Shown here in pieces: positions 31,863 through 34,949 of a DNA stretch of 34,949 nucleotides. The stretch covers positions 1,310-36,258 of the forward strand of contig NZ_CAKXZT010000137.1 in NCBI RefSeq assembly GCF_935825525.1, read 5' to 3'. Source of the DNA: Mesorhizobium escarrei (lineage in GTDB: Bacteria > Pseudomonadota > Alphaproteobacteria > Rhizobiales > Rhizobiaceae). Numbering within the stretch: the first letter of the stretch is position 1; every line of letters begins with the position of its first letter. A program made the position numbers and the translations under genes. Below the pieces are notes generated by a model. The model saw only the letters and a program-made list of their open reading frames with translations, was not told the DNA's origin and did no database searches.

Positions 31863-33103
31863 TCGGCGGCCCGCCACTCCCGCTCGAACAGTTCCTTGAG
31901 CTGTCCAATGCTTGCCATATGATCGAAATTGCCGCGCACGCGCCGCTCTGCGGCGTCGCCGAGACGGGCGCGCAGCACGGGATCACGGATCAGGCGCTCC
32001 AGCGCCTGCGCCAGGGCAATTGGGTCTTCCGTCGGAACCAGCAGCCCGGTTTCATCCGGCGATAAAAGCTCCGGCACGCCGGAAATATCGGTCGACACGC
32101 AGGCAAGCCGCTGGCTAGCCGCCTCCACCAGAACATTCGGCAGACCGTCCCGGTCGCCATTTGCGGTGATCCTGCAGGCCAGGGCGAAGATGTCGGCGCA
32201 GCGGTAGTGCTCAAGCACCTCCTCCTGCGCAAGCGCGCCTTTCCAAGAGACGCGACCATCCAGTCCGAGCTTTTGCGCCAACGCCTTGAACCGTTCCAGT
32301 TCCTCGCCGCCGCCGATATGCTCGAAACGCCACGCCAAATCACCAGGCAAGAGGGCAAGGGCCTCCAGCAAGGTATCGTAACCTTTCTTTTCAACGGCGC
32401 GCCCGACACTCAGAACGATAACCGGTTCGTCCGGCGCCGAGCCGTCATGCTGTTTTCGCGCCTCGCCGAAACCGCCGAAGCGATCAAGGTCGAGCCCATG
32501 ATAGCTCAGATGCACAGACGAATTGCCATTAGCGAGTTTTTTCAGACGGTCGAAGCCGGCTTTCGTGCAAGTGACCGTCCAGCGCGCCGAGGAAAGCTTG
32601 CCAGCCAGATCCCAGTCCGCCGAAGTCCAGATGTCCTTGGCATGGGCCGAGCAGCTCCAGGGCAGGCCACGAAGCTGGCTGGCATAGCGCGTCACCGATG
32701 CCGGTGTGTGCGCGAAATGTGCATGCAGCCAGCCCGCGTCTTCCGGCCATTCGGCCGCTAGCACGAGCGCTTGCCCGAAGCGGCGCGCGCGATTGCGCGT
32801 AAAGTCTCGGGGGATATCGATAGCCAGCAATCCGAGCGCGCGCCAGAAGCCCGGCCGCAGCAGATAAGCAAACAGCGAGCGAAACACGCGCAGCGGCTCT
32901 TCATGCAGATATTCCGGCAGATAATGGACGGGCGCTTTGATCTCGTCATGCACGGGGTGGCGTTTTGCGTCGGTCGGTCGCCTGAGCGCGACGAGAATCA
33001 GGTCGAACCCCGCACGCTCCAGACCGAGCAGTTCCTGCGCGATGAAGGTTTCCGACAGGCGCGGATAGCCCTTCAGAACCACGACGATCTTGCGATGTTG
33101 CAA
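31859..33103 (-). CDS. Glycosyltransferase family 4 (colanic acid-type)
   Basis: A 414-aa GT-B retaining glycosyltransferase. VVLKGYPRLSETFIAQELLGLERAG is the typical N-terminus of WcaL/ExoL-like enzymes. HAHFAHTPASVTRYAS and SAHAKDIW follow in the N domain. The C domain has LSVGRAVEKKGYDTLLEAL, IGGGEELERFKALA and NGDRDGLPNVLVEAASQ with an acid-x7-Glu motif, then VSTDISGVPELLSPDETGLLV. The start is TTG 33103, one base after the upstream stop (TGAGTTG), with GAAGG eleven bases upstream. No ATG is available nearby. It sits between two COG4671-type enzymes in one operon and shares the GT4 fold with the gene at 23135. Confidence 0.92.
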   Translation of the reverse strand: MQHRKIVVVLKGYPRLSETFIAQELLGLERAGFDLILVALRRPTDAKRHPVHDEIKAPVHYLPEYLHEEPLRVFRSLFAYLLRPGFWRALGLLAIDIPRDFTRNRARRFGQALVLAAEWPEDAGWLHAHFAHTPASVTRYASQLRGLPWSCSAHAKDIWTSADWDLAGKLSSARWTVTCTKAGFDRLKKLANGNSSVHLSYHGLDLDRFGGFGEARKQHDGSAPDEPVIVLSVGRAVEKKGYDTLLEALALLPGDLAWRFEHIGGGEELERFKALAQKLGLDGRVSWKGALAQEEVLEHYRCADIFALACRITANGDRDGLPNVLVEAASQRLACVSTDISGVPELLSPDETGLLVPTEDPIALAQALERLIRDPVLRARLGDAAERRVRGNFDHMASIGQLKELFEREWRAAE

Positions 33104-33104
33104 C

Positions 33105-34319
33105 TCAGTTCATGCCTTCAATGACCGAAAGGTGATGGCCGCCCCGCCGGTCGAGCAGTTCCGCGACGATTTCGGAAATGTGAGGCAGCCCTTCCAGCGT
33201 CAGATGCGGATGGCTCTGCGATGGGCCGGGCCGGTCCGGCAGCACCTCCAGTGCATTGGCAAACCGCTGCGAATCCTCGGCTTCTTCCGGCAAAAGCATC
33301 TCGATGAGGCCGAGTTCGGCTGCGCGCCGTGCTCGGATCAGTTGTTCCTCGCGGGGCTTGACGCGCGGCACGATCAGCGCCGGCTTGTCGAAAGACAGTA
33401 TCTCGCAATAGGTGTTGTAACCGCCCATCGCAACGACTGCCTTGGCGCCGGCAATCAGCTCCTCCATGCGGTTGTCGAACTCGATGATCTTGATATAGGG
33501 GATCTTGGACCCCTTCTTGAGCAGCTTGTTGCGCTTGCGCGCCGGCATGTAAGGCCCAAGCACGATCAGCGCCCTATGCTGCAATTGCGGATCCTGCTGA
33601 TAGGCATCGATGACGCTGTGGATCAGTTCGGCGCCGTCACCGCCGCCACCGGTGGTAATGAGAATATAGTCGCCCTCGGGGCGGTGGCCGGGCAACTCGT
33701 TCTTCTGCAGGCTCCGTTGCAGGAAACCGACGAACTTCATCTTTGCCCTGACAGCCGGCGGCACATCCAAGCCGGTCAACGGATCGTAGAAATCCGGCGG
33801 ACCATAGATCCAGACCTTGTCGTAGAACAGGCCTATCTTGCGCATCACATCCCTGCGTGCCCACTCTGCTTCGAGCAGATGCGGTGCGTCCATCACCTCG
33901 CGCAGGCCAAGCACGAGCGTGGTACCCCGCGTCTTGAGGTAGGACAGCGTGTCCTCGATCTCACCGCGCAGGCCGAGCGGTTCCTTGTCGACGATGAAAA
34001 CATCCGGCCGGAAGGTCTCGGCTGTGTGGCGGATGATCGACTGGCGCATCCTTAGCGTCTCATGCAGATCGATATCCTTTTCCAGCGAGGTGTATTCGCC
34101 GTTGCGCAACTTGATGACGCTGGGGATCTTCACGAAGTCGACACGGGCGCGGTAGTCGAAGGCGCCAGCGATAGTCGCACCCGAAATGATAAGCACCTGA
34201 AGTCCGCGGAAATCCTCGACCAGCGAATGCGCGATCGTCCGGCAGCGCTGCAAGTGGCCGAGCCCGAACGTGTCGTGGCTGTACATGAGAATTCGAGCGT
34301 TGTGTACGTGCTGGGTCAT
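33105..34319 (-). CDS. GT-B glycosyltransferase, COG4671/MurG-like, operon leader
   Basis: A 404-aa glycosyltransferase, first gene of the operon. ILMYSHDTFGLGHLQRCRTIAHSL carries the GLGHLQR acceptor loop of the MurG/UGT fold. FRPDVFIVDKEPLGLRGE and LGLREVMDAPH follow. The C domain has YILITTGGGGDGAEL, AKAVVAMGGYNTYCEILSFDKPALIVPR and REEQLIRARRAAELGL, which form the nucleotide-sugar site. ATG 34319 gives MTQHVHNARILMYSHD; the frame stays open 17 codons further but with no better start. The ribosome site is weak. A 7-bp inverted repeat lies in its leader (GACCCGC 34362-34368, GCGGGTC 34383-34389). It is the probable entry point for transcription of all three glycosyltransferases. Confidence 0.9.
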   Translation of the reverse strand: MTQHVHNARILMYSHDTFGLGHLQRCRTIAHSLVEDFRGLQVLIISGATIAGAFDYRARVDFVKIPSVIKLRNGEYTSLEKDIDLHETLRMRQSIIRHTAETFRPDVFIVDKEPLGLRGEIEDTLSYLKTRGTTLVLGLREVMDAPHLLEAEWARRDVMRKIGLFYDKVWIYGPPDFYDPLTGLDVPPAVRAKMKFVGFLQRSLQKNELPGHRPEGDYILITTGGGGDGAELIHSVIDAYQQDPQLQHRALIVLGPYMPARKRNKLLKKGSKIPYIKIIEFDNRMEELIAGAKAVVAMGGYNTYCEILSFDKPALIVPRVKPREEQLIRARRAAELGLIEMLLPEEAEDSQRFANALEVLPDRPGPSQSHPHLTLEGLPHISEIVAELLDRRGGHHLSVIEGMN

Positions 34320-34451
34320 TGTTGAACGTCTTTTAGAATTCTCGGCTTGAGGACCATCGGCGACCCGCACGAAACCATCCTCGCGGGTCTACCGAGCTGT
34401 TTTGAAACATGAGGGCGCAATTTTCAATTTGTATTACCCGAGAGGGTCCAT

Positions 34452-34793
34452 ATGCAGAAGCTTGTCACGTGGTCCAGTAGAACCTGCATCATTTCACTGG
34501 TATTGACCATCTCGGATTCTCCCACACCGGAGGTCGACCGTGTGGTCACCGTGGCCTTCTTGCGGGAAACTTTACCGGACCTCTTTCCCGCCATGCGCCC
34601 CTACCTCTCACAGCCCAAGCGTATCTCGCGCCCAAATCCTAGAGGCGAATTGCAAACAGTCGAAGTTCCCGACCTTGCCAAGCGGCACGAGATAGGAAAA
34701 AGGCTCGTGCAGTTACACACCCAAGCCAGGCCCCGACGGTGCTTGTGGAGCGGAGATGTCCTCAAATGGCAAGGACAATATGCAAGGTGGTAG
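34452..34793 (+). CDS. Small hypothetical ORF
   Basis: A 113-aa frame starting at ATG 34452 with GAGAGGG five bases upstream. I do not recognise the product. Residues 27-60 (EVDRVVTVAFLRETLPDLFP and following) look helical, the C-terminal part is basic, and no membrane helix or signal peptide is clear. Codon bias is weaker than in the neighbours, and the region 34320-34949 has a lower GC content than the rest of the window. It is divergent from the glycosyltransferase operon by 132 bp. It could be a real small gene or chance. Confidence 0.33.
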   Translation: MQKLVTWSSRTCIISLVLTISDSPTPEVDRVVTVAFLRETLPDLFPAMRPYLSQPKRISRPNPRGELQTVEVPDLAKRHEIGKRLVQLHTQARPRRCLWSGDVLKWQGQYARW

Positions 34794-34903
34794 CGGGAGA
34801 GGCTACCATATATTCTTGTAAACGTTACAGAATTCTGTTTTTGTACCAACATTTATACCAGCAGGATGCCTCGTCCACAGCTTATTTTCGAGAACGGAGC
34901 GAT
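34794..34903. promoter_or_regulatory. AT-rich region with a 12-bp palindrome
   Basis: This is the most AT-rich part of the window. ACAGAATTCTGT (34827-34838) is a perfect palindrome followed by TTTTTG. It precedes a possible gene start at 34904 and could be an operator or promoter region. No confident -35/-10 pair was identified. Confidence 0.35.
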
Positions 34904-34949
34904 ATGCCAGATGCGTTGTGTTCCATCGAGCCATTCCCTTGCCGCCGCG
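34904..34949 (+). CDS. Possible gene start cut by the window edge
   Basis: ATG 34904 has CGGAG four to five bases upstream and stays open to the edge (MPDALCSIEPFPCRR). A competing frame starts at ATG 34866 (MPRPQLIFENGAICQ) and is also open to the edge. Fifteen to twenty-eight codons are too few to identify either. Confidence 0.25.
   Translation, partial: MPDALCSIEPFPCRR

Noticed and set aside
1..34949. CRISPR arrays, tRNA and rRNA genes, riboswitches
   Set aside because: No spaced repeats, no cloverleaf-like segments with a T-loop GGTTCGAATCC-type core, no rRNA cores and no known riboswitch consensus were noticed by eye. No profile scan could be run.

Overview
The window looks like a chromosomal segment of a Rhizobiales bacterium, most likely Mesorhizobium or a close relative. 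The reasons are high GC, alphaproteobacterial-looking proteins, an abundance of class III nucleotidyl cyclases, and a compound intergenic palindrome of the rhizobial RIME-like type near 30.6 kb. The assignment is from memory of such genomes, not from a search.

Layout. 1-177 is the 3' end of a polysaccharide deacetylase. 212-4210 (minus) is a two-gene unit: a large zinc-ribbon/cyclase/AAA/TPR protein followed by a thioredoxin-fold protein. 4609-5527 is an alpha/beta hydrolase broken by two single-base frameshifts. 5671-7009 is an intact IS256-family element with an 8-bp target duplication. 7398-10439 (minus) holds an unrecognised 461-aa protein, a GNAT acetyltransferase and an eight-helix membrane protein. 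10615-12030 (+) is a second cyclase, facing a small methyltransferase. 12734-18703 (minus) is a four-gene peptide-type ABC importer operon (double ATPase, Tat-exported binding protein, two permeases) with overlapping or near-overlapping genes. 18867-20207 is a third cyclase, 20413-21687 a nucleotide-sugar dehydrogenase, and 21882-23060 a DUF3095 protein that looks like half a cyclase. 23135-24984 (+) is a GT4 glycosyltransferase overlapped with a second polysaccharide deacetylase. 24986-29791 (minus) holds an MBL-fold phosphodiesterase-like protein, a stand-alone cyclic-nucleotide-binding domain, an ABC exporter-like protein with a wrecked ATPase site, and a small ORF. 29839-30546 (+) is a methyltransferase-like protein. 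30651-34319 (minus) is an operon of three glycosyltransferases.

How the parts may work together. From 18.8 to 34.3 kb, glycan genes (sugar dehydrogenase, four glycosyltransferases, deacetylase, two methyltransferase-like genes counting the one at 12 kb) are interleaved with genes that can make, bind or hydrolyse cyclic nucleotides (two full cyclases nearby, a half-cyclase, a CNB protein, an MBL-fold hydrolase). The hypothesis is a cell-surface glycan locus tied to cyclic-nucleotide signalling. Its least ordinary member is the 904-aa ABC protein, which has lost Walker A, the Q-loop Gln, the Walker B Asp, the catalytic Glu and the H-loop His, and carries a ~280-residue insertion. No CRISPR array, tRNA or rRNA was seen.
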